Below, in pieces: positions 1 to 7,965 of a stretch of 14,825 nt of DNA. The position numbers were made by a program, and so were the translations under genes. How positions within the stretch are numbered: position 1 is the first letter of the stretch; each line of letters opens with the position of its first letter. The notes under the pieces are model-generated. The model had not been told where the DNA came from. It saw only the letters and a list, made by a program, of their open reading frames with translations, and ran no database searches. Source of the stretch: Burkholderiales bacterium (GTDB lineage: Bacteria; Pseudomonadota; Gammaproteobacteria; Burkholderiales; Burkholderiaceae); the NCBI GenBank assembly GCA_947372535.1, contig CANBUA010000100.1, forward strand, positions 1-14,825. Direction: 5' to 3'.

Positions 1-158
1 CCAGCCCACGCCGCACCAGGTCCGACGCCGATGGCACGGTTGAACGCCGCTCGGCCCAATCGCCCATGCGTGGGCACAACAAGCCAGCAGCAACTCAGAC
101 CCAGAGCCATCGCCAGCCCGCGGCCGCCACCGGCACGCGCAATTTCAGACCCTATTGA
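1..158 (+). CDS. Methyl-accepting chemotaxis protein, C-terminal end only (partial)
   Basis: The frame is open from the left edge to TGA at 156-158 and encodes about 51 residues of a low-complexity, Pro/Ala/Arg/Gln-rich tail ending [11 protein letters not shown]. The complete receptor that follows ends in the same eleven residues. The preceding stretch also aligns with it: SDADGTVERRSAQSPMR here against [17 protein letters not shown] there. This is therefore the 3' end of a paralogous chemoreceptor duplicated in tandem. Its signalling and sensory domains lie outside the window. The tail would form the flexible linker after the signalling helices; it lacks the NWETF pentapeptide that tethers CheR in enterobacterial receptors. 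Identification rests only on this homology. Confidence 0.8.
   Translation, partial: SPRRTRSDADGTVERRSAQSPMRGHNKPAATQTQSHRQPAAATGTRNFRPY
122..146 (+). repeat. 25-bp direct repeat, mate at 2948-2972
   Basis: Twenty-five identical bases encode the AATGTRNF part of the tail in both tandem receptors, and the match continues with two mismatches to the stop codon. It reflects receptor duplication or gene conversion and offers homology for recombination that would delete the second receptor. Confidence 0.75.
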
Positions 159-203
159 GCCATCCCGGCTCGCCCCGCACATCCCTTCCTCCAGGAGTAC
201 CGC

Positions 204-2984
204 ATGAACCCGACCAAACCCTCATGGCTAGCCCAAATGCTGTTGGGCAAGGAACTCGAACGCCAGAAGAAGCTTCAAGATGAAGGCGAGCGGGTACGGA
301 TGGAAGCAGAAGCGGCGTTACAGGCGGTCCAAGGCCGCCTGAAGGAGGTGGAGAACGAGTTGAAGGTGCGCACGGACATCATGAATGTCACCAGCATCAT
401 CTCGGAATCCGACAAGCAGGGCAACATCCTCAACGTGAACGACAAGTTCGTCGAGGTCTCCAAATACGGCCGAGATGAACTGATCGGCCAGCCACACAGC
501 ACGACGCGGCATCCGGACATGCCCAAGGAGACCTTCAAGCAGCTGTGGCAGACCATTGGCCGCGGCGACACCTTCCGAGGGGTGATCAAGAACCGCGCCA
601 AGGACGGCACGCCTTACTACGTGGACGCCGTGATCGCCCCGGTCCTGGGTGACAACGGCAAGCCCATGAAATACATCGGCGTGCGTTACGACATCACCGA
701 AGCCGAACTGGAGCGCCAGAGCAGCAAAGGCATTGCGGCCGGCATCCTGACGGCCATCGACACCAGCTACGCCTACATCGAGTTCGACCCGACTGGCCAG
801 GTGCTCAAGGCCAACGGCAACTTCTGCAAGTTGCTGGGCTACGCCGAAGGCGAGGTCGTGGGCAAGCACCATCGCCAATTCGTGGACCCAGCGTTTGCCA
901 ACAGCCACGGCTACCGTGAGTTCTGGGATGCACTCAACTCCGGCAAGACCCATGCCGATGTGTTCAAGCGCATCACCAAGTCAGGCCAGGAGGTCTGGAT
1001 CCAGGCCACCTATGCCCCCGTGAAAGACGAGCAGGGCCGCGTCGTCAAGGTGATCAAGATCGCCACCGATGTGACCTCGACCAAACTGGACGCCGCCAAT
1101 TGGCGCGGCCAGGTCGACGCCATCGGCAAGTCCCAGGCGGTGATCGAGTTCGGCATGGACGGCAAGGTCTTGACGGCCAACGAGAACTTCCTGAACGCAC
1201 TGGGCTACTCCCTGGCCGAGATCCAGGGCCAGCACCACAGCCTCTTCGTGGACCCGGCTTACCGCGCCAGCACCGAATACCGCCTGTTCTGGGACAAGCT
1301 GGGGCGAGGCGAGTACGACGCCGGCCAATACAAGCGCATTGGCAAGGGCGGCAAGGAGGTCTGGATCCAGGCCGCCTACAACCCCATCCTCGACCTCAAC
1401 GGCAAGCCCTTCAAGGTGGTCAAGTACGCCACTGACATCACGGCTGAAAAGCTGCAGGCTGCCGACATGAGTGGGCAGATCGCGGCCATCGGCAAGGCAC
1501 AAGCGGTGATCGAGTTCGGCCTGGACGGCAAGGTGCTGACGGCCAATGAGCAATTCCTGAACGCACTGGGTTACACCTTGCCCGAGATCCAGGGGCAGCA
1601 CCACAGCCTGTTCGTGGACCCGACTTACAGGTCAGGCCCCGAATACAAGATGTTCTGGGACAAACTGGGCCGCGGCGAATTCGACGCTGGCCAGTACAAA
1701 CGCATCGGCAAGGGTGGCAGGGAGGTCTGGATCCAGGCCTCGTACAACCCCATCCTGGACCTCAACGGCAAGCCCTTCAAAGTGGTCAAGTACGCCACGG
1801 ACGTGACCGCCCAAGTCAACGCCGCCAACATGCTGGCCCTGACGGTGGAGCAGGCCCAGGCCGTGGCCCTGGCTGCCAAGGAAGGCGATCTGGACCAGCG
1901 CATTCCCCTGGAAGGCAAGAGCGGCGCCCCGCTGGCGCTGTGCGAAGGCATCAACCTGCTGCTGGAAACCACCAGCGTGGTGTTTGGTGAGGTGGGCCGC
2001 GTCTTCGGTGCCCTGTCCGCAGGCGATCTGAGCCAGCGCATCCAGCGTGAGTACAGCGGCGTATTCAAGGATGTCAAGGACGATGCCAACGCCACCGGCG
2101 AGCGTCTCTCCAGCGTCATTGATGAAGTGCGCGCCACCGTGGCCGCACTGACGGGCGCCGCCAACCAGGTCAGCAGCACCGCCCAAGCGCTGTCTCAGGC
2201 TGCCAGCGAGCAGGCCAGCTCCGTCACCGAGACCACGTCTCAGATCGAACTGATGTCGGCCTCCATCAATCAGAACAGCGACAACGCACGCGTGACCGAT
2301 TCCATGGCCACCAAAGCCAGCAAGGAAGCGGCCGATGGCGGATCGGCGGTGACGCAGACGGTGGCCGCCATGAAGCAGATCGCCCAGAAGATCGGCATCA
2401 TCGACGACATCGCCTACCAGACCAACCTGCTGGCGCTCAATGCTGCCATCGAAGCCGCCCGTGCAGGCGAACACGGCAAGGGCTTTGCGGTGGTGGCCGA
2501 TGAAGTGCGCAAGCTGGCCGAACGCAGCCAGGAAGCCGCCAAGGAAATCGGCGACCTGGCAGGCAACAGCGTGTCCACGGCCGAACGCGCCGGCAGGCTG
2601 CTGGACGAGATCGTCCCCTCCATCCAGAAGACCTCCGAGCTGGTTCAAGAGATCGCCGCAGCCTCACAGGAACAAAGTGGATCGGTCACACAGATCGGCA
2701 GCGCCATGGGCCAGCTGAGCAACACCACGCAGATGAACGCATCGGCCTCGGAAGAGCTGGCCGCCACATCGGAGGAGCTGTCTTCCCAGGCCGAGCAATT
2801 GCAGCAGTCGGTGTCGTTCTTCAATCTGGGCGACAACGAAGCGCCCGTGCGGCAAGGCAAGAACGATGCGGATGGCAGCGCGGACCGTCGCGCGCCCAAC
2901 TCACCCATGCGCAGCAGCCCCAAGCCTGCCGCCTCGCCCGTCAGGCAGGCCGCCACCGGCACGCGCAATTTCCGCCCCTATTGA
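204..2984 (+). CDS. Soluble chemoreceptor (MCP) with four PAS domains
   Basis: This 926-residue chemotaxis receptor has no transmembrane segment, so it should sense an internal cue. An N-terminal coiled coil (about 12-60) precedes PAS1 (about 60-168, Aer-like with TTRHPDMP). Three closely similar PAS domains follow at about 180-293, 302-415 and 424-537, in the style of BdlA-type receptors. HAMP-like segments (about 545-630, with EGDLDQRI and AGDLSQRI) lead into the MCP signalling hairpin, whose conserved tip is [17 protein letters not shown] (about 739-755). Three matches to the methylation consensus [AS]xx[EQ][EQ]xx[AS] are visible: 666-673 (pair E669/Q670), 847-854 (E850/E851) and 854-861 (E857/E858). 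Q670 could be a deamidation substrate for the CheD or CheB encoded downstream. The C-terminus is a flexible tail ending RNFRPY, not NWETF. ATG 204 follows AGGAG at 193-197. The ligand or cofactor of the PAS domains cannot be read from sequence; heme or FAD is possible. Confidence 0.95.
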   Translation: MNPTKPSWLAQMLLGKELERQKKLQDEGERVRMEAEAALQAVQGRLKEVENELKVRTDIMNVTSIISESDKQGNILNVNDKFVEVSKYGRDELIGQPHSTTRHPDMPKETFKQLWQTIGRGDTFRGVIKNRAKDGTPYYVDAVIAPVLGDNGKPMKYIGVRYDITEAELERQSSKGIAAGILTAIDTSYAYIEFDPTGQVLKANGNFCKLLGYAEGEVVGKHHRQFVDPAFANSHGYREFWDALNSGKTHADVFKRITKSGQEVWIQATYAPVKDEQGRVVKVIKIATDVTSTKLDAANWRGQVDAIGKSQAVIEFGMDGKVLTANENFLNALGYSLAEIQGQHHSLFVDPAYRASTEYRLFWDKLGRGEYDAGQYKRIGKGGKEVWIQAAYNPILDLNGKPFKVVKYATDITAEKLQAADMSGQIAAIGKAQAVIEFGLDGKVLTANEQFLNALGYTLPEIQGQHHSLFVDPTYRSGPEYKMFWDKLGRGEFDAGQYKRIGKGGREVWIQASYNPILDLNGKPFKVVKYATDVTAQVNAANMLALTVEQAQAVALAAKEGDLDQRIPLEGKSGAPLALCEGINLLLETTSVVFGEVGRVFGALSAGDLSQRIQREYSGVFKDVKDDANATGERLSSVIDEVRATVAALTGAANQVSSTAQALSQAASEQASSVTETTSQIELMSASINQNSDNARVTDSMATKASKEAADGGSAVTQTVAAMKQIAQKIGIIDDIAYQTNLLALNAAIEAARAGEHGKGFAVVADEVRKLAERSQEAAKEIGDLAGNSVSTAERAGRLLDEIVPSIQKTSELVQEIAAASQEQSGSVTQIGSAMGQLSNTTQMNASASEELAATSEELSSQAEQLQQSVSFFNLGDNEAPVRQGKNDADGSADRRAPNSPMRSSPKPAASPVRQAATGTRNFRPY
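741..1814 (+). repeat. Three tandem PAS-encoding repeats, 366-bp period
   Basis: PAS2, PAS3 and PAS4 of the receptor are spaced by exactly 122 residues: the IEF motif recurs at residues 192, 314 and 436. PAS3 and PAS4 are nearly identical in protein and very similar in DNA (for example 1127-1435 against 1493-1801), while PAS2 is more diverged. This suggests stepwise internal duplication, with the PAS3/PAS4 copy the most recent or homogenised. Confidence 0.85.
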
Positions 2985-3005
2985 GCCCCATTGAGCCCCA
3001 TTGAG
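2981..3005 (+). repeat. 10-bp tandem repeat (TTGAGCCCCA) at MCP stop
   Basis: Two full copies and a partial third (TTGAG) span the MCP stop and the cheW leader. Because the period is 10, the three TGA triplets at 2982, 2992 and 3002 fall in three different frames. Any ribosome running through is stopped in every frame just before the cheW ribosome-binding site. Confidence 0.85.
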
Positions 3006-3006
3006 C

Positions 3007-3011
3007 AGGAG
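3007..3011 (+). promoter_or_regulatory. Ribosome-binding site for cheW
   Basis: AGGAG lies six bases before ATG 3018 and selects this start over the in-frame TTG at 2991, which lies inside the tandem repeat and has no comparable site. Confidence 0.8.
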
Positions 3012-3017
3012 ATCACC

Positions 3018-3545
3018 ATGAACAAGCAAGCAAAGGCTCAACAGGGCCAGGCCGCAGCCGGCACGCCCCCGGCCCAGTTCCTCACCTTCTGGCTAGGGGA
3101 AGAGGTGCTGGGCATGGACATCCGCACCGTGCGAGAGATCATCCAGTGTGGGCCCATGGCCACCGTCCCCCTGATGCCTGACTTCCTGCGCGGCGTGATC
3201 AACCTGCGCGGCGCGGTGGTGCCCGTGATCGACCTCAACGCCCGCTTCGGCCGTCCGGCCGCCAAGGTGGGCAAGAAGAGCTGCATCGTGATCTTCGATG
3301 CCATCCGCCATGGCGAACGGACCGAACTGGGCCTGTTGGTGGATGCCGTCAGCGAGGTGATCAAGATCGCGGCCGAACAGATCGAACCCCCACCCGACTT
3401 TGGCACCACCGTGCGCCGCGACTTCATCCGCGGCATCGGCAAGGTGGGCCAGCGTTTCGTCATCCTGCTGGAGCCGGACCGCGCCCTCGACGTGCAGGAG
3501 ATGGCCGAGTTGTGCGAAACCGCGCAAGAGGTGGCGGCCGCCTGA
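3018..3545 (+). CDS. cheW: Chemotaxis coupling protein CheW
   Basis: This 175-residue CheW links chemoreceptors to the histidine kinase CheA in the cytoplasmic array. A short hydrophilic N-terminus (1-18) leads into a single CheW domain: FLTFWLGEEVLGMDI (about 21-35), VREIIQ, MPDFLRGVINLRGAVVPVID (about 53-72) and a LGLLVDAVSEV strand. The INLRG motif, whose Arg contacts receptor and CheA, is intact. Length is close to the usual 160-170 residues. The gene starts 33 bases after the MCP stop and ends 55 bases before cheR, consistent with one transcript. A CheA or a two-domain CheV is unlikely because no kinase or receiver domain is attached. Confidence 0.95.
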   Translation: MNKQAKAQQGQAAAGTPPAQFLTFWLGEEVLGMDIRTVREIIQCGPMATVPLMPDFLRGVINLRGAVVPVIDLNARFGRPAAKVGKKSCIVIFDAIRHGERTELGLLVDAVSEVIKIAAEQIEPPPDFGTTVRRDFIRGIGKVGQRFVILLEPDRALDVQEMAELCETAQEVAAA

Positions 3546-3600
3546 GCCTCCTGCTCCTGTACTGCGCCCGCATCCACCCCGCATCCCACTGAACCTCGCC

Positions 3601-4422
3601 ATGCCATCCCTGAGTGACCAGACCTACCACCGGATCACCGATCTGATGTACCACAGCGTCGGCCTGTCCTTCAACGACAGCAAGAAGGCCCTGGTGTCGT
3701 CCCGACTGTCTCAGCGGATGCAGCGCCTGGGCGTGAGCAGCTTTGAAGCCTATCTGGCCCTGATTTCCGGCCAAAGGGACGAAGGCGAATTTCAAGTGGC
3801 GATCGACCTGCTCACCACCAACGAAACCTATTTCTTCCGGGAGCCCCGCCACTTCGACCTGCTGGAGCGCGAACTGATCCAGCGCCAGCCCAAGTCGCTG
3901 TCGGTCTGGAGCGCCGCATCGTCGTTCGGCGACGAGGCCTACAGCATCGCGATGATGCTGTCCGACCTCCAATTGCAGGGCCGCATCGGCCCGGATTGGC
4001 GCATCCTGGGCACCGACATCAGCGACCGCGTGCTGCGCAGCGCCTCCGAGGCCATCTACCCGGCAGATCGGCTGCGCCATGTCACTGAGCAGCGCCTCAA
4101 ACGCCATTGCCTGCGGGGAGAAGGCGACGCCGATGGCCTGGTCCAGATCAACGAGAACTTGCGAAAGCACGTGAAGTTCGGGCAATTGAACCTGTGTCAG
4201 CCCGCTGACGATGTCGGCCCCTTCGATGTGGCCTTCTTGCGCAATGTGCTGATCTATTTCGACAACAAGACCAAGCGGGAGGTGGTTGATCGCGTGCTCT
4301 CGCGGGTACGCGTGGGGGGGCTGTTCTTCATCGGCACGGCCGAAGGTCGCGTGCCTTGCAACACGCCGCTGGAGCTGTTGGAGCCGGGCGCGTTCCGCAA
4401 GCTGGCGACTGAGCCCACATGA
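3601..4422 (+). CDS. cheR: Chemotaxis methyltransferase CheR (divergent)
   Basis: At 273 residues, this should transfer methyl groups from S-adenosylmethionine to receptor glutamates. The N-terminal helical CheR domain (about 1-75) precedes the catalytic Rossmann domain. TNETYFFREPRHF (73-85) is the classic CheR signature. The SAM-binding motif reads SAASSFGDEAYS (104-115), where most CheRs have AACSTGEEPYS. GTDIS (137-141) and FLRNVLIYF (212-220) are conserved. The C-terminal GTAEG (245-249) replaces the usual GHSES. The protein is full length but less canonical than average, which may reflect specialisation for the tandem receptors. ATG 3601 is chosen because the homology begins there; a longer upstream frame overlaps cheW and encodes nothing CheR-like. 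The Shine-Dalgarno is weak. The stop overlaps the cheD start as ATGA. Confidence 0.93.
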   Translation: MPSLSDQTYHRITDLMYHSVGLSFNDSKKALVSSRLSQRMQRLGVSSFEAYLALISGQRDEGEFQVAIDLLTTNETYFFREPRHFDLLERELIQRQPKSLSVWSAASSFGDEAYSIAMMLSDLQLQGRIGPDWRILGTDISDRVLRSASEAIYPADRLRHVTEQRLKRHCLRGEGDADGLVQINENLRKHVKFGQLNLCQPADDVGPFDVAFLRNVLIYFDNKTKREVVDRVLSRVRVGGLFFIGTAEGRVPCNTPLELLEPGAFRKLATEPT

Positions 4423-4910
4423 CGCACTTCTTGCCCCAGGTCCCCTGGATGGATGAAGACGTCACCACGCTGCACCCCGGCGATGTGGTGTTGAGCCTGC
4501 GCGGACAGTGCATGCAGACCTTGCTGGGATCCTGTGTGTCGGTCGTGCTGACCGACCCCCGGCGCACCCTGGGCGTGATGTGCCACATCGTGCACGCTGG
4601 CCATGCCTCGCATCCCGATCAGTCCTCCACCGCCTACGCCCATGTGGCCCTGGACACCATGGAAGAGATGCTGCGTGAACATGGTCTTGTCGCGTCGATG
4701 TGCGAGGCCTTTGTGTTCGGGGGCGGCAACATGTTTCCAGCGCTGGTACCCGGGTCCAGCGTGGGTGACCACAATGTGAACGAGGTGCTGGGGGCCCTTC
4801 AGGCCAAGTCCATCCGCGTGTTGTCGGTCGACACAGGCGGTGCCGTGTACAGAAAGCTGAGATGGACCGTTGGCCCGGATGCGCCTCAAACCGTGGCGGT
4901 GCCCCTGTGA
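4419..4910 (+). CDS. cheD: Chemoreceptor glutamine deamidase CheD
   Basis: This 163-residue CheD family protein converts specific receptor glutamines to glutamates, creating methylation sites. The catalytic Cys39 in LLGSCVSVVL and His56 in GVMCHIVH are 17 residues apart, the spacing known for the Cys27/His44 pair of Thermotoga CheD. FGGGNMFP (about 99-106), GDHNVNEV and the C-terminal GGAVYRKLRW match the family fold. The preceding receptor has a candidate target, Q670. In organisms with CheC, CheD also partners that phosphatase; no CheC is seen here. Its ATG overlaps the cheR stop (ATGA) and its stop overlaps the cheB GTG, so translation of the three genes is probably coupled. Confidence 0.93.
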   Translation: MTHFLPQVPWMDEDVTTLHPGDVVLSLRGQCMQTLLGSCVSVVLTDPRRTLGVMCHIVHAGHASHPDQSSTAYAHVALDTMEEMLREHGLVASMCEAFVFGGGNMFPALVPGSSVGDHNVNEVLGALQAKSIRVLSVDTGGAVYRKLRWTVGPDAPQTVAVPL

Positions 4911-5986
4911 GCGGCCCGGCGATCAAGGTGTTCGTGGTCGATGACTCTGCCGTGGTACGGCAGGCGTTCATCCACCTGCTGCAAGGCGACCCCGAAGTCA
5001 TGTTGATGGGCAGCGCCCCCAACCCCCTGCTGGCCGCGCCAATGATCGCCCGGAACCGGCCCGATGTGCTGTTGCTGGACATCGAAATGCCCGGCATGGA
5101 CGGGCTGACCTTCCTGCGCCAGATCATGGCCGAGTCCCCCATCCCCACGGTCATCTGTTCGACGCTGACCGAGCATGGCAGCAAGATCGCGCTCGATGCG
5201 CTGTCGGCGGGCGCCGTGTCCGTGATCGCCAAGCCGCGCCTGGGGCTCAAGCAGTTCCTGGACGAGAGCCGACGAGAGCTGGTGCAGACCCTGAAATCGG
5301 CCGCACGCTCCCGCCCTCGGGTGTTGAGCAAACCTGGCCCCGCCAGCGCGCCCGGCGGCGGCACCCAGGCAGCCGCACCCACATCAGCACTGGCCGGCCT
5401 GCATGCCTTGTCCATGAACAAGCCGGTCGTGCTCGGCGCCTCCACGGGCGGCACACAGGCCATCGAAGCGGTGCTGATGGCCCTGCCCGGTGACTGTCCA
5501 GGCATCGCCATCGTCCAGCACATGCCCGAGCGCTTCACGGCCATGTATGCACAACGGCTGAACACCGTGTGCAACATCCGGGTGCGCGAGGCCAAAGACG
5601 GCGACCGCGTCGAACGCGGCACCGCCCTGATCGCCCCAGGCGGCCTGCACATGCAACTGCGCAAGGCCGGAGGCCAGTACTTCGTGGTCGTGGCCGATGG
5701 CCCGCCGGTCAACCGCCACAAGCCATCGGTGGACGTGTTGTTTCAATCTGCAGCCGGTTGCGCAGGGCGCGATGCCCTGGCCATCATCCTCACGGGCATG
5801 GGCAACGACGGCGCCCGGGGCATGAAGCTCATGCACGATGGCGGCGCGCGCACCGTGGCGCAGGATGAGGCCAGTTGCGTGGTCTTCGGCATGCCGATGG
5901 AAGCCATCCGCACCGGGGGCGTGGACGATGTGGTGCCGCTGAACAAGGTGGCCGAAACCATCATGCAGTTCGACCGAAGAGGCTGA
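4907..5986 (+). CDS. cheB: Chemotaxis response regulator methylesterase CheB
   Basis: A 359-residue two-domain enzyme removes methyl groups from receptors when phosphorylated by CheA. The receiver domain (about 5-125) has acidic pocket D12/D13, phospho-acceptor D58 in DIEMPGMDG and K109. A Gly/Ala/Pro-rich linker (about 135-165) follows. The methylesterase domain carries the triad S179 (GASTGG), H205 (QHMPERF) and D301 (GMGNDGA), each offset by exactly 15 from E. coli S164, H190 and D286. GTG 4907 is preferred because it overlaps the cheD stop (GTGA) and begins just before the receiver; ATG 4862 in the same frame would add 15 residues and lie inside cheD. It is the last gene of the operon and converges on a minus-strand gene after 24 bases, with no clear terminator between. 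Confidence 0.95.
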   Translation: MSGPAIKVFVVDDSAVVRQAFIHLLQGDPEVMLMGSAPNPLLAAPMIARNRPDVLLLDIEMPGMDGLTFLRQIMAESPIPTVICSTLTEHGSKIALDALSAGAVSVIAKPRLGLKQFLDESRRELVQTLKSAARSRPRVLSKPGPASAPGGGTQAAAPTSALAGLHALSMNKPVVLGASTGGTQAIEAVLMALPGDCPGIAIVQHMPERFTAMYAQRLNTVCNIRVREAKDGDRVERGTALIAPGGLHMQLRKAGGQYFVVVADGPPVNRHKPSVDVLFQSAAGCAGRDALAIILTGMGNDGARGMKLMHDGGARTVAQDEASCVVFGMPMEAIRTGGVDDVVPLNKVAETIMQFDRRG

Positions 5987-6010
5987 GCGGCCAGGCAGGC
6001 TCGGGCGCCT

Positions 6011-6616
6011 TCACACCTCAAGGCTGCCGCGGAAGCCTCTGACCGCGTAGTAGGACTGCGCACCGTTGTGATACACGAACACCTGCTGGTATCGCCGATC
6101 GCAGAACAGGGCACCACCCAGCGCACGCACCTCTGCCGGCGTGCTGATCCAGCTGGACGTCTTCAGATCGAACTCCCCGAGCGATTGAAGGTGGCGGTAC
6201 CGCGCTTCCGTCAGCAACGCGATGCCCATGGCCTGGGCCATCTGGACGGCGCTGCCCTCGGGCTTGTTTTCCTTGCGTGAGGCCAGCGCCTCGCCGTCGT
6301 AGCACAGGCTCCTGCGCCCGACAGGCGTCTCTGCCGCACAGTCGCAAAAGGTGTAGCGCCCGGTGGCCTTGTCGTGGCCGATCACGTCGGGTTCGCCGCC
6401 TGTGGCTTCCATGGCCTCAAGGGCATTCAAGGCCTCGGGCTGAGCGTCCAGCCTGCCTTGCACCTCCGCCCAGACCACGCCGGGATGCCGATGCATGTGG
6501 GCTTCAAAGCGAGCCTGCAGGACCTGGAGCAGGCCTGGGTTGACCGGGGCCGCTGCGCGACCGGCACCGGAGGCCTTCGCGCGCTTGCCAGCTACGGGGA
6601 TGGATTTCATGGGCAT
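6011..6616 (-). CDS. DUF4256 family protein
   Basis: A 201-residue conserved protein of unknown function matches my recollection of the DUF4256 family. After a basic, Ala-rich N-terminus come RFEAHMHRHPGVVWAEV, the block ATGGEPDVIGHD, then TFCDCAAETPVGRRSLCYDG and near the end FDLKTSSWISTP, LGGALFCDRRY, VFVYHNGAQSYY and RGFRGSL. These conserved Asp, Cys, Tyr and His residues hint at an enzyme, but no function is established to my knowledge. No signal peptide or membrane segment is seen. ATG 6616 and ATG 6610 are both possible; the family homology starts later, so either fits. It begins 17 bases after the glycosyltransferase stop and is the last gene of that probable operon. Confidence 0.82.
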   Translation of the reverse strand: MPMKSIPVAGKRAKASGAGRAAAPVNPGLLQVLQARFEAHMHRHPGVVWAEVQGRLDAQPEALNALEAMEATGGEPDVIGHDKATGRYTFCDCAAETPVGRRSLCYDGEALASRKENKPEGSAVQMAQAMGIALLTEARYRHLQSLGEFDLKTSSWISTPAEVRALGGALFCDRRYQQVFVYHNGAQSYYAVRGFRGSLEV

Positions 6617-6633
6617 GACACCGCCATGGTTGA

Positions 6634-7926
6634 TCAGGCGGCTCGGGCCGCTTTTGCGACCGCCACACACCGTTCGATCTCGGTACACAAGGCTGCCGCA
6701 TCCAGCGGCCGCATCAAGGGTCTGGCGAGGTCTGCACACCTGGCCCGCACACTGTCCGACGTGAGCAGCGACTGCAGCGTGCGGCGCAGCTTGCGCGCGG
6801 TCAGGGCCTTGGCGGGCAAAACCCGCCCTGCCCCCAAAGCGGCCACGCGCGCCCCGTTGTCAAACTGGTCCCAGGCAAAGGGCACCACCAGTTGGGGTGT
6901 GCCGGCACGCAGCGCCTCGGCCGTGGTGCCAATGCCGCCATGGTGGACCAGCAACGCCACATGGGGCAACAGCTCGGACAGCGGCACATAGGGTTGCCAC
7001 ATCACCGAGGGCGGCAACTCTGCCGGCACCTGCGGCCGCTCGCGGGTCAGGAAGAGGGCGCGCCGCCCCAATGTCGTGACCGCGGCCAGCGCGGTCGAGA
7101 AGAACGCCTCCGCATGCAGGTTGCCGGTGCCCGGCGTGAACACAATGGGCATCTCGCCCGCGGCCAGATAGATCTTGAGCTCGGTCGACAGCCCCCCTTG
7201 TGACACCGCATCAAACAAGGGGAAGTCGGCTGCCAGCCGTGGTTGAGGCCAATCGGGCATGTCGGGGCCGAACCAGCTGGGGAAGAGCGTCACCGTGAGG
7301 TCGGGCGCATCTTCGATGTGCGCCAACAGCGTAGAGCTCACCCTGGGCAGGTTCAACGCGCTGCGGGCCTGGTTGAGCTGGGTGACGCCAACGGGGTCGA
7401 TCCAGCCCTTTTCAACAAAGCGCCAGAGCGCACGCCGCCAGCTCATGGGGAACCAGCGCGGCACCACCGTGGACCCGATGCGCATCGGGTCGTGGCAGCT
7501 TCGCATCGTGGAGGGCGCCATGTGCGCAGAAACGATGCGGCTGAGGGCGCCGCGCTCGCGCGCCATGGCCGCACCGGGCACAGCAAAAGGGTGGCAGACC
7601 GCGACCGCAGAAGCGGCGCCCACCACGGACCGGATCGCCGCGTCGAGCTCCACCAACTGCTGGCCATAATCGGCCAGCAGCGCAGCAAAGCCCTTGCGCT
7701 CGTCCCACACATCCGGGTTCTGCAGGAAGCGCAGGTATTCCTCATCGGTGCCCAGCCCCACAAAATCCAGGCCTGAACCCTTCAGCAAGCTGGCATGAAT
7801 GCTGTTGCTGATGAACGTGACCTTGCGCCCCATGCCCTGGAAGGCCTTGGCGATGCGCATGAAAGGATGGACATCGCCGGTGGTACCCGCCGTGATCACG
7901 ACGTAATGGAGATGGGCGTCTGGCAT
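6634..7926 (-). CDS. Glycosyltransferase family 1 (UGT/RhlB-like)
   Basis: A 430-residue GT-B fold glycosyltransferase, expected to transfer a nucleotide-activated sugar to a small or lipid acceptor. The N-terminal acceptor domain starts with TAGTTGDVHPFMRIAKAF (about 12-29), the glycine-rich loop of this family. The C-terminal donor domain carries HHGGIGTTAEAL (328-339) and PFAWDQFDN (349-357), the UGT/PSPG-type donor signature. Several blocks resemble the Pseudomonas rhamnosyltransferase RhlB: FPSWFGPDMPDWPQP, DFPLFD and YVPLSELLPH. No RhlA-like acyl-chain enzyme is nearby, so rhamnolipid synthesis is not claimed; sterol or natural-product glucosyltransferases share these motifs. The first ATG of the frame, 7926, is used although its ribosome-binding site is poor. 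It is flanked 39 bases upstream by a small exported protein and 17 bases downstream by the DUF4256 gene. Confidence 0.9.
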   Translation of the reverse strand: MPDAHLHYVVITAGTTGDVHPFMRIAKAFQGMGRKVTFISNSIHASLLKGSGLDFVGLGTDEEYLRFLQNPDVWDERKGFAALLADYGQQLVELDAAIRSVVGAASAVAVCHPFAVPGAAMARERGALSRIVSAHMAPSTMRSCHDPMRIGSTVVPRWFPMSWRRALWRFVEKGWIDPVGVTQLNQARSALNLPRVSSTLLAHIEDAPDLTVTLFPSWFGPDMPDWPQPRLAADFPLFDAVSQGGLSTELKIYLAAGEMPIVFTPGTGNLHAEAFFSTALAAVTTLGRRALFLTRERPQVPAELPPSVMWQPYVPLSELLPHVALLVHHGGIGTTAEALRAGTPQLVVPFAWDQFDNGARVAALGAGRVLPAKALTARKLRRTLQSLLTSDSVRARCADLARPLMRPLDAAALCTEIERCVAVAKAARAA

Positions 7927-7965
7927 GGTGGGGGGGCTCTCCTCAGATTTGGCGATGGCTTGCCG

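Noticed and set aside
1632..2648. Long open frame (338 codons) on the minus strand opposite the chemoreceptor
   Set aside because: GC-rich third positions of the sense gene remove stops from the antisense frame. Its translation has no family features, while the plus strand encodes a clear MCP.
4462..5721. 419-codon minus-strand frame opposite cheD and cheB
   Set aside because: It is a shadow of two well-supported genes whose catalytic residues are all in place.
5987..6010. Terminator between convergent cheB and the DUF4256 gene
   Set aside because: The 24 bases contain no stem-loop with a T-run for either direction.
7243..7776. Plus-strand open frames opposite the glycosyltransferase
   Set aside because: Composition is typical of antisense GC-rich frames; the glycosyltransferase on the minus strand explains the region.
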